NCBI GenBank assembly: GCA_020631735.1
Contig: CM036223.1
Coordinates: 11,657,356-11,721,355, forward strand
Direction of reading: 5' to 3'
DNA length: 64,000 bases
Source: Saccharum officinarum
Taxonomy: Eukaryota; Streptophyta; Magnoliopsida; Poales; Poaceae
The position numbers and the translations under genes are program-made. The notes beneath the pieces are model-generated. The model saw only the letters and a list, made by a program, of their open reading frames with translations. It made no database searches and was not told the origin of the DNA. Shown here one piece after another: positions 12,739 through 24,475 of the stretch. The first letter of the stretch is position 1. Each line of letters begins with the position of its first letter.

Positions 12739-12937
12739 AAAAAGAAAATGACCAACAATGACAATACATAATTATATACAATCATTGTAATGTTCATGAT
12801 ATACCAAACAAAGGACATAAGACAGACAAAATATGTGTTACAAAAAGAAAATGACCAACAATGACAATACATAATTATATACAATCATTGTAATGTTCAT
12901 GATATACCAAACAAAGGACATAAGACAGACAAAATAT
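12732..12937. repeat. Perfect 103-bp tandem duplication
   Basis: Bases 12732-12834 are repeated without a visible difference at 12835-12937, beginning GTGTTACAAAAAG. Lack of divergence suggests a recent duplication. The first eight bases overlap the right end of the element at 12479-12738. Confidence 0.9.
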
Positions 12938-13245
12938 AACTAACACATACAAACAGATACATTGATATAGAAATAACACATTGATAGTATTTCATTGCAT
13001 TGTTCTGGCAATGAAACTATTAGTAGCCCATATCAAATGGTACTAATGACACTTAACACCATAAACTTTCACCAACTAGATTTTACATGCATCATTGGAT
13101 ATTGAACCATAGATAAAAACTAGTGAATATTGTCCATGTCCATCCACTAATTGTGAAGAAAGCCTCCCAGTTGATGACCATTATTGGTCATCTGGCTCCC
13201 ATTCACCTCCATCACTGGAGCTACAAAAGAACTTATTGTTGTCTG

Positions 13246-14054
13246 CTAGTCTGTAATCCATGTAGCTACCTGGTTGACACTTGCCTGGCTGGCACATGCA
13301 AGGCTGTTAAAGGCAACATGTTTTCCATCAAAGCCATTGTAGTTTGTGTTGTAAGCACCGCCAGTGAAGGTGAGGGCCTCCCAGCTAGAAGAGTTGTTCT
13401 GCACCCATGGCTGTGTGTCATAGAGGCCGACATCATTGATGCTGAAGCGTTGTTTTTTGGTGGTGCACTCCTGCCTACGGAAATACTTTTGCGCATGGCT
13501 AGAGATCTGCACCGATGTCCTTGTGGGCACGAAGTACTTGGAGATGTTCTTCCATTTACCACGGCCAAACACTTCTAGTCCACGGAGGAAATTCCTATAG
13601 TAAGATTAATAATCAGATAATAATAGATGTCCTATCCATACTCTAAAGATTAGTGAAAATCAAATCTCAAGGTATGAAATTCTAAAGACCACATGCTAAT
13701 TAATTGTACTAAAAATAACACTCAAGATGTGACAAAAGTTTCCAAATCAGTGCAAAAAATAAAATACCTGTGCTCGTCTGTAGTCCAGAACCTCACTGCA
13801 TGTCTCCTTTGCTTAGGAACAACATTTGGCATATGTTGTTGTCCCTCTACACACCTCGTGGCCCTGATCTCATCCATTAGATAACCTTGCAACATGTCCA
13901 TGTTGTCCATGGGTGGAACCTCCATTGGCATCCCAAAGTTATTGTTGACACGGGCATTGCTTGTGTAGGTGTTGTTGGTGATGTGACTAGTGATGAGTGA
14001 CTTCACAATATTGATCTCGGAGGTGCTCCACATACTGTTGAAGTTGGGATCCAT
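13246..14054 (-). CDS. MYB-related transcription factor, SHAQKYF type
   Basis: Two exons, 14054-13768 and 13594-13246, join across a 173-bp GT-AG intron to give an intact 211-aa protein. The intron splits the MYB repeat. The joined repeat runs from RFWTTDEHRNFLRGLEVFGR through GKWKNISKYFVPTRTSVQIS to SHAQKYFRR (about residues 88-139). This is the hallmark of DIVARICATA/MYBS-type plant factors, which bind I-box or TATCCA-like promoter elements in the nucleus. The N-terminus keeps a short piece resembling the start of a first SANT repeat (SMWSTSEINIVKSLI), but the rest of that repeat is gone. The C-terminal 70 residues are Asn/Ser-rich. A TATA box lies about 85 bases upstream of the ATG. It is the one protein-coding gene in the left part with no visible lesion. 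Confidence 0.85.
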
Positions 14055-14138
14055 GGGTGTGAGGGTTGAGTACTACACAAGAGGTTACTGTATGAACCAC
14101 GATGTTTCGATGGAGTGGATGTCAAGGACAAGGCTAGA

Positions 14139-14146
14139 TATTTATA
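14139..14146 (-). promoter_or_regulatory. TATA box of the MYB gene
   Basis: TATAAATA on the minus strand, 85 bases upstream of the ATG at 14054. This spacing would give a short 5'-UTR of about 50-55 bases. Confidence 0.6.
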
Positions 14147-15088
14147 GGCCCTGTCGCAAATCTTTTTGTCCTGGTTTCAATTGATTGTACATCTAACTTT
14201 TATATTTAGTCAAACAATTATTTTTTAAACCATAATATTAATGATATCTAGTCATGTGTATCCATATCTTGGTGATGCTATAATTTTATACTTGTAGATC
14301 GACATGCTTCAATTGCTCAGATCAAGGATTGAGATATCAATGACCAAGGACAAATGTGACCATATATCCACTAACTCATAGTAATGTAATGATCATTTTA
14401 ATTAATTAAAGAGAGCCTATTCCACAATAAAAGGTCGTTTGACAGAACTCAATACTAGGAGCGCAATTTAGGCTGGTTGGTTAGTTGTTCATTTTAGGAC
14501 TAGTGACGAGAGTCTAACATAGGGGTATGTTAAGTCCCCGTGTTAAGGGCACGACAGTCCGACTAACCCCCGGGCTCACTCTCTCAATCAGCCGGGGGCT
14601 CAGGGGTTACACCCATTGGGTGCACCCGCGTGCACCTCTAGTAAACAAGGTTTGACTCAGCAGCTCAGAGACAGCCCTCTCCCGAGAGAGTCCCAGATAT
14701 CAGAAGGGTGAGCCAAGAAAGGCAAAACCCTCACTCTGGCCATTTTCGCTCGAGGCTCAAGGGCTCAGCCAAGACACGGGGATTCTCGACCCAAGGGGAG
14801 CCCCGACCGATCCACACGCAGTTGTCCCAACTCTAGCTAAGGGTGAACACTCGCCCTAGGCCAAGCTAGAAATCAGCTCGAGAATCTGTCCCGCACTCAG
14901 AGCCTGACTTGTGCAAAAGCACTACACTGCCATCCTGTTCCTTAGTCGCGAGGCACTGTCGGACACTCCTTCTGCAGGATCACACTTGGGGTGTGACGCA
15001 TTAGGACAAGGAAGGCCTGAAGCCCATGAAGTGGGGGGCTCTAGGCCTGCTTGGCAGACCCTTAGGGTAGAGGGAGAAGCTTGGGGTC
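14147..15088. repeat. Intergenic, then retrotransposon-like GC-rich stretch
   Basis: 14147-14460 is AT-rich with nothing recognised. 14460-15088 has phrases typical of grass Gypsy LTRs, such as GGGGTTACACCCATTGGGTG, CCCGAGAGAGTCCC and repeated GGGGCTC, but no ends or coding domains could be assigned. Confidence 0.4.
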
Positions 15089-15545
15089 CTTTGGATTGAA
15101 GTGTTGCCAAAGGAATTTTGGAGGATTGAGTTTCCTAAGGATTGTTTCCTATGTGGCTCTTTGGTTCACAGGGAAAGTAAAGGAATAATTCCTTAGGATT
15201 CCATTCCTATGGCCTATTTTATAGAAAACAAAACATGAGCTCAGAGCTCTTGGAAATTTTCCTGGCGCGAAAAAAGTCACCTCGCTCGCTCGTTTCCCGC
15301 TCACTAGCATCGCTTGGCCCTTGTGTTTAGATAAGGACGTCAGCCCGGTCAAGCAAAACAAAAGGCCCTTCCCCATCGTGGGTGACGACAGCGGCCGCCC
15401 CATCACCGTCTTACACGAGGGCCGATGGACACCTGTCGTCCGTGCACGCGACGGCCGCCCCATCACCGGTTCATGCGATGGTCGCCCCATCACCGCTACA
15501 TGAAACGACGTGAGGCCCTCCCCATCACCCACCATCGACTTGTGG
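15089..15545. mobile_element. Truncated relative of the Harbinger-like element at 52232
   Basis: From the phrase CCAAAGGAATTTTGGAGGA through TCCTTAGGATT and the CTGGCGCGAAAA phrase to the GGCCGCCCCATCACC phrases, the sequence follows the left half of the element at 52232-53294. The right terminus was not found, so it is a partial copy. Confidence 0.6.
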
Positions 15546-16879
15546 TGTCAATAAGGCGTCCCGAAGGCAGAATGAAAGCTATGTCGCTTGAACCCTCAAG
15601 TATTTCATTTATGTTCTGTACCTTTTAAATTTTTGATACAATAAATGTTTGTGAACTCGTTGCCCCGAAACCATTTTTTCTGAGACATTCCTTCTAAGCC
15701 CTCCGCCACGCTTGATCGACCCAAGCATGGCACGGCACTCGGGGGATCCCTAAGCGTGTATCCATTGGTTACCTTCACCTAATGCAAATCGACCAAAAAT
15801 ACCCAATGCGCGCTCATTCCTCTGTTCTTAACCAGAATTTCTCTTGCCTTGTTCATGCACCCGCGACCACCAACCGAGCAAACACCTACACCTAAGCGCC
15901 AAAGGGGGATCAACCCTGGCCAACGAGGTTATAGCCGAGACTTGTGAGGGCCTAGAGTTCTCAAACGTCAAAGAAAACACCAATCAGAAACACAAGAAAC
16001 AGAAGAAAGGAGGCAACGCACGACTTATTTACAAACTTAACAAATGTTTTCTCTGTCTTTGGGGGACAATGCCCATCCATAGACAACAACTACTATTTCT
16101 TATGTTTTCTCTGTCTTTGGGGGACAACACCCATCCATAGACAACTACTACTTTTTCTTTCTTCACTGCAGGGACATGGGGTACACACGGCCCACCTCTT
16201 TGGCCGCCCTTGCCCATGTCATGGCAGGCATGGAGGATCGCCTCCATGTACACCTCCACCAAGATGGTGTCGTCGGCCGCCACGAGGCTCTTAACCAACG
16301 CCGCAGTTTCCTCCGTGTCTAGCCCTTCGAGAATTCTTGCTCCACCTCATGCATGTCCACTGCTTAGCCAAACTAAATATAAAGTTGGGTGGCAGTCAAG
16401 GTCGTGGTGACCCCTTGGTGAACAGCGTCAGACACTACAACCCAAACACGGTCCGGTCCCAAGCACAATGCCACCGAATGATCTATCGGGCTAGGCCCAA
16501 CTAATTGGTGCATATTCTGAGCTCGTTAAGTTTAATCTCATCCAGTTCAACATCTTTGAGATCCTTAACTTAAAACCTATCTAGTGGAGACACTTAGGCT
16601 CTGACTTTGTGAGACATGATAGTGTATCACTTGTGCATATCCAAATGCTCTCAACTAGAACTCCCACCAAGTTGCATGTCATGGGCAACCCCCTGGCCCT
16701 TAATAGTACGACCATAGGAAAATAAATAAATCCCTATACACTCTGCGTCAAGTGCCTCTAAACACCAAACTTGCACTTGACTCTATAGAATCTTTAGTCT
16801 TCACTAATATCCTTTGCCTCATAGTACTTGTCATCAATCATTAGGGCCAAGAAAACTATGTGGTCGGTAAGTGACTAAC
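15546..16879. repeat. Retrotransposon remnant without conserved domains
   Basis: No continuous coding sequence. A 55-58-bp unit containing TTTTCTCTGTCTTTGGGGGA and CCCATCCATAGACAAC is tandemly repeated at about 16045-16100 and 16103-16157. The composition and purine/pyrimidine patches are typical of internal non-coding parts of grass Gypsy elements, but this is an impression only. Confidence 0.35.
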
Positions 16880-19196
16880 TGTAAGGTCCTAGATGGCTAG
16901 AGGGGGTGAATAGCCTATAAAAAAATTCTACAAGCACCACTAAGCAAACTTGTTAGAATAACAAACGGCGTAAAGCGAGTTTTGCTTAGCCAAAGGTTGT
17001 GATGCAAGCCTCCTATCCACAAGTCTAGTAGATTATGATCTCTAGTTCACACAAGTGCTAAGTCACTAACTTACACTAGTGAGCAAGCTAACAACTACTA
17101 GAAAAGGCTACCACTAGAGCTACACAAGATAATCTAGTAAAAGTAAATGCGAGAGAGAGGATTGTGAATCTTATACCGACGGTGGAGTGAAGATGTTGCC
17201 AATCACCAAGATGATATACAATCAATTAATATTGACAACAACACAATATGTAGACCAATCACCGGGAGACAAGAGACACGATATTTTTGTTCACCCGGTG
17301 TTCACTTGTGCACCGACAAGCTACGTCACCGGTTGTGTCGACCAACACTTAGATGGTTCCTCGGTGTGACCCTCAAGTCACTTGCTCCTCAAGGCACGCC
17401 CCGCAAGGCACCGCAAGACACCACTCTCAAGTGAGGTAACTCAATGACACGCGCAATCCAATAGAGTTGCTTTTGGCGTCCCGTCGAGGAAAGCACAAGA
17501 ACCTCTTACAAACAACCGGAGGTGGCCAAGAACAATCACCTTCTCTTGCCAACGCCTCCAACAATCTCCAAGCCGGCTAGGAGCGGTACTCTCCAAGAGT
17601 AACAAGAAATCCACCGGCTAAACCACCCACAAGTGCCACTAGATGCCCTCAAGCTATGCAATGCACTTTGGGATCACTCAATCTCACTTTTGATTTGCAA
17701 TCAAGCAAGAGAGATGAGTGGGAGGAGTAGCTCTAGCTCAAAGGATGCACAAGAGTGTTAGAAATGCCAAGAGACCTCCCAAGGGCCGGCCAACGAGTAT
17801 TTATAAGCACCCCAAACAAATAGAGCCGTTGCCACTCCACTGACCGTTTTTTCGGGACGACCGACGCGCCGGTCGAAACTGACCGACGCGCTCAACCGCG
17901 TCCGGTCGCCCTGCGACATCCACGTGTCCCTCAAATTTCAAGTGCGACCGTTAGATCCTCCAACGGTCACTGCGCACCAACGGTCAAACGCTATGACCGG
18001 ACGCGCTGCTCAACGACCGGACGCGCCGGTCGCACAGCACCGCGCGCGCGCGAAGCAACGACCGGACGCGCTCCTCGCAACGACCGGACGCGCCGATCCG
18101 CACAGCACCCGCGCCCGCGAACAACGACTGGACGCGCTCCTCGCAACGATCGGACGCGATAGTGCCAGCGTCCGGTCGGAGTCCAGTAAGCTCCCTCGAT
18201 GACCGGACGCGTCCGATCGCGTGTGACCGGACGCGCCCCGCGTCCGATCGTCCTTGCGAACCGCAGTTCCTTCTGGGCACTTGACCGGACGCGCCGGTCC
18301 CGCGAGTGACCGGACGCGCCGGTTGCAAACCCTAGCCCGCGCGCCCGATACCGCGCTGTACTGACCGGACGCGTCCGGTCACACCGTGACCGCGTCCGGT
18401 GCAGCGTCCGGTCACCTCAGTGACCCCGTTCGCCTCCGTTTCTTTTCCGACTTTCGGCGTAGTGGAAAATAGGCATTTTATTTCCCCGAAATCGCCTGAA
18501 TCCCGCGCTCGCACGCTCGGCGGAGGGAGAGAGGAACCCAAACCCCTCTCTACCCGCAAACCACAGCGCGACCAACGCCCAACTTTGCAAATGTGCCAAC
18601 ACCATCAAGTGTACATCTCCATGTGCTTGTGTGTTAGCTTTTTCTCAATCATTTTCAAAGGTTTTCCAATTAGCTCACTAGGCCCTATATGCAATGCACT
18701 ACATGAATTCACCTAGTGGCACCCGTGCATCGAATAACCGATAAGACTTCCCATCTTAATAGTTCGGCTATCGATCCTAAACCACTCACACCCTCTATGG
18801 TGTCTTGAGTGTAAAACAAAATGGCCCTATGGTTATACCTTTGCCTTGAGCCCATTTTGTTTCTCCAAATGATATGATCCACTTCATATCATCACATGAC
18901 CATCTCGATCCATCGACCTTGACTTCACTTGCTCTTCACCGTTGCATTGGTCCATCGGCGCTAAGTCTTGCTCAAACTTCACCATCGCATGGTCCTTCGC
19001 TTCGAAGCCTCGACTTGCCCTTCACCTTCACAACCGGTCCATCGAGCCAAGTCTCATCTTGGTCTTCACCATCTTGGTCATATGAGTCAATGTCATGTCT
19101 CATATGCACTGACCACCTTTATCTAAATCATCCACTTAGATACAAAGGTTAGTCCTAGGTTTCATCAATTAGCCAAAACCAAACTAGGGACTTTCA
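16880..19196. mobile_element. Large solo LTR with 5-bp TSD
   Basis: The 2317-bp segment begins TGTAAGGTCCTAGATGG and ends ACTAGGGACTTTCA. It is flanked by CTAAC on both sides (16875-16879 and 19197-19201). The opening phrase about a gene-free 'AGAGGGGGTGAATAG' and the closing phrase are ones I associate with long Copia LTRs of grasses. No internal region or second LTR is present. A CpG-rich part at 17830-18420 carries the repeated GACCGGACGCG motif. Confidence 0.8.
17994..18375. repeat. Clustered GACCGGACGCG motif within the solo LTR
   Basis: At least nine exact copies of GACCGGACGCG (starting near 17995, 18015, 18060, 18082, 18201, 18224, 18283, 18307 and 18363) plus one-base variants occur in under 400 bases. 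Some extend to near-palindromes such as GACCGGACGCGTCCGGTC. Spacing is irregular, so it is a motif cluster and not a simple tandem array. Confidence 0.8.
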
Positions 19197-19201
19197 CTAA
19201 C

Positions 19202-20780
19202 TAATGTGAATGCCTACAAAGCACACGTTAGTCACAAGCATTTAATAATCAAAACCCCAAAGTTGAAATTGGGGCCTAGATGCATTCACCCGACTAGCAG
19301 ATAGAAGGTAGCCATGCGACAAATTACATCATGACTGCTAGACCTGGTATGGCAGGAGATAATCTGGATTCTGTTAGGATAACTACTTTTCATACACAAC
19401 AATATGAGATCACATTGAATTAGGATCATGCCCAAGTCCCCATAAATGGGAATAGGGGTTCGATGGAAGGACACATGCATGATTGCATCAAGGCACCTAG
19501 TTCAATTTCTGTGATTGATGAACAAAAGGATATGTGGCTAACTTTGTTTTTGCAGGGTTAATGACAAATAGTCAGTCACATTGAGGCCACTTGGTTATAT
19601 TTCCTCCCGGTGATTGGATGCGACGTATGGCCCAACGATATTCATGAAGGCTAAGGACACGATAATGTCTAAGTGCGGACTTGGTGTTGGGAACATTTAG
19701 ACTTAGTGTTGGGGTTTTTGTTTTATCTTTGGCCATACTACTAAGGGAGGTCAATATTAGTAGTTTGATCAAAATTGGAGTCAAAAGCACTTTGATGCAC
19801 ACATGAGAGTTACTCTGAGCAAAGTTTGTCAACAGCAGCTACGATAGATAGAGGATAAGTCAAGGATCTCAAAGAAGTTAATTGTATGAGATTAGGCTTC
19901 ACATAGAGATTGAGTATAAGATTTTAGGGCATAGAATCAGTTGACTAAGACCACCGGATTGTCTGGAGATGTTGTGGCATACCGAGTCTTAAGCAACGTT
20001 GCCCACTAAAAGATACATGAAGGGTTCTGTGTGGACCAGTACATAATTCGGTGATACTGTGCAAGGATCATTTCTTCTTGGGCATGCTTGTAGGAGTGTA
20101 CAGTATGATCTGGTGGTACCTTAGTGGGCTTGGTGGATCATTCGGTGGTACTGTGCAACGGCCAATTCATTTTGGGTGTGCTTAGCGATGTGTATCGTAT
20201 GATCCGATGAGTACCTTAGTTGTTGTAGTGTACCATTTAGTGGGAATATTCGTGAGTATTTAGTAGTCATAGTTAGAAAAACAATAAAAGTAGGGTCACT
20301 GAATGATCCAGCGCCCCTCAGTGAGGCTTTGTGAAGACAGATTCAGGGCAATTCAAGTAAAAAAGGAGTGTGTGAGTTACTTGGTGTGCATCTTTGTGCG
20401 CTTAGCTCAAAGGTTTGATCAAGTGAAGATCGAAGACTTTCTACTATTGGAATATATCAGCTCAATTTTCGGTGTCATCTCTAATTTTAAATCTCGTGTC
20501 CGAACTACTCTCGAGTTGATTTAGACCTTAGTGTCGAGATCTAGAAATTGCTCTTTGAGTAACCTGATATATTTAAAACCCAAATATATGATCACATATT
20601 TATTTATCTCTTTATATCTTTCCTAGATTTCCAAAAATTGAAAAACAAAGCTCTTGATCAAATTCTCAATTCACAGTACTCTGTGAAAATCCTTCGGTTC
20701 CTATTCTTTTTCTCTCCACCGAGAAAGGCAACAGTAGGAGCACCGGCACATACAAACAATTTGAAGACACATTAATATAT
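19202..20780. repeat. Transposon-derived intergenic DNA
   Basis: No gene seen. A unit of about 95 bases (GGTGRTACTGTGCAASG to GRTACCTTAGT) is present twice at about 20050-20145 and 20146-20235 with clear divergence. The stretch directly after the solo LTR is its insertion target and contains GGGGCCTAGATGCATTCACC, a phrase also typical of LTRs, so the solo LTR probably inserted into an older element. Confidence 0.35.
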
Positions 20781-21645
20781 ATATATATTAGATTGGATAA
20801 CAAAAACTTTAATTACTTGGACCAAAGGATGAACCATGTTATAATAAAATATTTTTTGTCTCTAATAAAAAAGCATTAACAACTTTGGGGTGGAAATATC
20901 TCTTGGTCAAGGGCTCAAAGATCATATGTTATATTTATTATCAATCTTTTATATTTATGAGAGAAAGAGAGGAAAATTAGAACGAGAAGGTGATGGAAAA
21001 TCGAAAAAAGGAGAAATTCAGACAGAAAAAGACATAAATGGCCGTACCAGACTTGAAGGAGACAAAACCGAAAAGAAAAAAAAATCAGATAACAAAGACA
21101 TGAATTGAACAGAAAAAAGCAAAAGAAAGGCAAAAAAAAAAAAACCATCCATTCCGGACTTGAATAGGACAAAAAAGAAAAGAAAACGACAAAAGATGCA
21201 AAAACGGGACGTACAGAAACTGTGTTCTCGGTTTAATATTATATTCTCATTTTTATATTTAGAGATAGGAAAAGATAAAAAATAGAAAAGAAATATATAG
21301 ATACATATAGATATAGATTAGAATTCCTATTCAAAACAGAAACTGTGTTCTCGATTTGATATTATATTCTCATTTTAATATTTAGGGATAGGAAAAGATA
21401 AAAAAAATAGAAAAGAAATATAGAGATACATATAGATATCGATTAGAATTCCTATTCAAGTGATTTATGATCAGAGATCTATTAGAATTAGGATTTCTAA
21501 CTATCTAGGCTTTCTAAAATAAGAGGGCTCTAGACTAATATAAAATAGGATGGCTCTAGATTAATAGAGAGGCAACTTCCACATTTACGGAATTAGTTAG
21601 GGGATGTGGACGAAAAAAAATGAGCTAAAATTTTGCCTTTTTTAT
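20781..21645. repeat. Purine-rich AT repeat with 122-bp tandem duplication
   Basis: A unit of about 122 bp beginning GAAACTGTGTTCTCG is present at 21217-21338 and 21339-21460 with a few differences. Upstream is a long A/G-rich stretch (20950-21200). Downstream, 21597-21645 resembles 738-790. Nothing coding is recognised. Confidence 0.55.
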
Positions 21646-21720
21646 TATATAGATATAGATATAGATATAGATATATATAGATATAGATATAGATATAGAT
21701 ATAGATATAGATATAGATAA
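21646..21720. repeat. (ATAGAT)n microsatellite
   Basis: About twelve units of ATAGAT with one ATATAT interruption. Confidence 0.95.
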
Positions 21721-22015
21721 ATACAACAAATTCTTGCTGGTTCTTCCAAAAAAAGATGAATATAAGTGAGAACAAATATATGGCCCCAACACACAAGAGT
21801 ATGTAGTGTGAAATTTATCCATGAATAGTATACTCTTGGCACCAAGAATTAGATATTTATTGCACAAAAAACTTTCTATACACGTCCCAGTATTATTATC
21901 AGCACACAGTTACCACATCTACCACATGGAGACTAGCAATGACCAAGCACAAGAACAGATCCCAAATATTACAACAATAAACATGACATATACATAAGTC
22001 ACCAAAGGAAATCTT

Positions 22016-23851
22016 CTAAGCCTTGAACTTCTCTCTATCATGCGGAGCATTATAATCGATGTTTGGGCCCACAGGGATAATCCCGTATGGATTTATGGGC
22101 GAGTGACCTCCATAGTAGCTCTTCCGAATGTGCTCCATGTTAACCGTGCTGCTAATGCCAGAAATTTGGTAGATGTCCTTGGTGTAATTGAACAGATTTG
22201 GATATTCCCTTATAAGCTTCTTGTTGCATTTGAAGTAAACAGAGTAAACCTGTAGAGAAAAATTAATCATAACTTGTAATGAAAACAAGCCAAAAGGAAA
22301 TATTTGTAAATTACGAACCAAACGTTTTAAGTTCAAATGAAAACAAAAATAAATTATGATCCAGCTTCAAATAATAATATCAAACTCTAGGTATTGTTCA
22401 TCTACATAGAAAGTGCCCCTTATATTCAGTATGTTTATGTGTGATGTGTCCACCTTTATATGGTCTGACAATTGTCGCATATGGTTTTTGCCATTTCTTT
22501 AAGGCTGGCACCAAATTATTCACACTCTCTGCATCTCACTCATTTGGTGCTCTGACTCTTGTTGAGAACACCAGATGAACATTTATGCTAACAGCTACCA
22601 GCATCACAAGAAAGATGTAACACCAAAAAAGTAGCCACGTGAGATCAGCAACTAAGCTGAATGTTAAATCGCTCTAGTACTCGTCCCATATAACTTTTCG
22701 TTTCTCTTGTTCAAGTAGGTTAAGGGAGCATGAACTACTGAAGATACATTGGGTTACACCTACAAACTGAACTCAACAAAACGTATCACCAATGCTAGAT
22801 TTTACATATGTTTTTTTCCTTCTATTAAGAAATCCATACCTCATCAAATCTTATAAGAGTTGTAAACAAACGAACATCTGCCTCTGTAAGTTGATTGCCG
22901 CATAGAAAGTGTTGCCTGCTTAGAATGTCCTCACATTTGTCCAGAGCCTCATACAGTTTCGTGACAGCCTACAAACAAATTCAGAGCAAAATAAAGAAGT
23001 GCAGGTCAAACATAGGAAACACACCCAATTTTATTTCCAACAAGCCATGAATAACCGATGGATTTACCTCATCGGCTCATCGTATGGCCCTGCTGCTTTG
23101 CAAAGCCACATTTGTAGACTCCGATGTTTATCGCCTCATACACCAACTCATTGATCTCATCAATGGAGGCCTGTAAATGAGCAGGGTAGAGATCCAGGCC
23201 AGGATTCTCCGCGAACTCGTTGAACTCAGTGTTGAGCATCCGGATGATCTCGGAGCTCTCGTTGTTGACGATGGTCTTGAGCTGCTTGTCCCACAGAACC
23301 TGAAACAGACAGGTCAACCGAATTGTTGAATGAACAAGAAAGAAATGGGAAGAAGAAACAATCCCGTCTTTGACAATAACTCACAGGGACGCTTGGTTTG
23401 CCGGCGTAGTTTGCGCTGGCCATCTCGTAGAGCTGCCTGATGCTCTTGGCTCCGTTGAGAGGGTCGGGCTTGGCGCCGGGCTCCTCGTCTCCGGTGGCAG
23501 GGAATACCCACCCCATGTGGTCGTCGGTTTCCTTGGTCCTTTCAAAGATGGGCTTCACCGACTAGAGAATACATGGATTTTATTCATCCTCTCAAAGATG
23601 GGCTGTGAAGAATAGTTTGAGCTTTGGTGGATTCTCACGGTGAATCCGATGACACGGTCGAGGCCCTTGAGCTTGAGGTAGGTGAGGCACCTGCACGCCC
23701 AGGGGCAGGAGTAGGAGACGTAGAGGTGGTACCTCCCCGGCGCAGCGGGGAACCGGGCGGAGCTGTCCCTGGACACGAAGCTCCGGAAGGTGGACGGCGA
23801 CGGGTCGAAGGCCCCAGAGTCGGTCACCTCGTCGTGCGCCGACCGCGCCAT
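22016..23851 (-). CDS. Glutathionyl-hydroquinone reductase (xi-class GST), frame broken in exon 3
   Basis: Five exons with GT-AG borders: 23851-23639, 23561-23385, 23299-23068, 22968-22840 and 22249-22016. The product of about 327 aa follows the ECM4/xi-class GST family. It has an N-terminal [19 protein letters not shown], the catalytic Cys in [16 protein letters not shown], then [38 protein letters not shown], the C-terminal helical domain with [10 protein letters not shown] and [14 protein letters not shown], and the tail INPYGIIP to [16 protein letters not shown]. These enzymes reduce glutathionyl-hydroquinones with glutathione. At the end of exon 3, one base is missing before CCATACGATGAG and an 8-base near-repeat (CCGATGAG) precedes the donor. 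The net effect is +1 and a TGA in exon 3. It is either a sequencing/assembly error or a recent pseudogene; all other splice sites and motifs are intact. The copy in block I is only a fragment. Confidence 0.85.
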
Positions 23852-24110
23852 CTGACGAGCCTCCGGCGGCGGCGGTGGAGAGAGTACGGTCGCCGGAAGT
23901 GGAGGACCGGCCGGCGACTGGGAGAATCGTATCGTATGATCTACCTGCTGCTGCCTTTGTCACTCCGCTGGTCAAACGGTCGCGTTGCTGCGTGCTTCTT
24001 TTCTTTGCTCCACCTATCACTAGCACTTGTCCTTAATGCGCTCTGTCCCTGTCCATGCCCAACTTGGGTTTCTGGTTTCAGACCAAACTAATACAAGAAC
24101 TGATTGTAGG
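23852..24110. other. Reductase upstream region
   Basis: GC-rich immediately upstream of the ATG, as usual for a grass 5' end, then mixed sequence. It shares short phrases with 3890-3960 and 8920-8990 in the other blocks. No clear TATA box. Confidence 0.4.
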
Positions 24111-24475
24111 TTCGAATCCTCCATAACACAAGAGCAGCAAGGGCAGCAGTATATGTCATGTTCAAAAAAAAAGGGCAGCAGTATATGTATATGCAATTAT
24201 GCATGTGCACTTTCACCCAGGGTTGCTTGGATTGTACACCTGTCATCTGCAAGGCAAAGCACAAATGCATTATCCTGGCAGGATGTTTACTCGCACGACA
24301 GTTGCAGACAGAAGAATAGCTAGAAGATTTTGTTCAGTAGGAAGACTAACCCAAAGCCAGGAGGCACCAACGATGCCTTTAGCCTTTTTGTGTGCTTGGA
24401 ACTGCCGGCTTGTTGATGGTGTGAGAGCTGTGTTTGTTTGGATGCTGTGACTGTGATGGAGGCTGCTGGATGAGG
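24111..24475 (-). pseudogene. LRR receptor 5'-end remnant, copy III
   Basis: Only the upstream and signal-peptide region of the LRR gene is left. The phrase ACACAAGAGCAGCAAGGGCA is shared with 10193, and CACCCAGGGTTGCTTGGAT with 6001. The following sequence to the AAGCCAGGAGG phrase parallels 10239-10365. A short internal duplication of GGGCAGCAGTATATGT has occurred at 24136-24190. No LRR codons remain. Confidence 0.7.

Noticed and set aside
17984..18328. CRISPR-like look of the GACCGGACGCG repeats
   Set aside because: Spacing is irregular, units are short and lie inside a plant LTR; no array structure.
21593..21867. ORFs of 66-80 aa over the ATAGAT repeat
   Set aside because: They are translations of a microsatellite (ISISIS or YLYLYL runs).
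24060..24120. tRNA-like TTCGAATCC T-arm phrase (GGTTCGAATCCTCC)
   Set aside because: No acceptor stem, D-arm or anticodon arm could be folded at the required distance.
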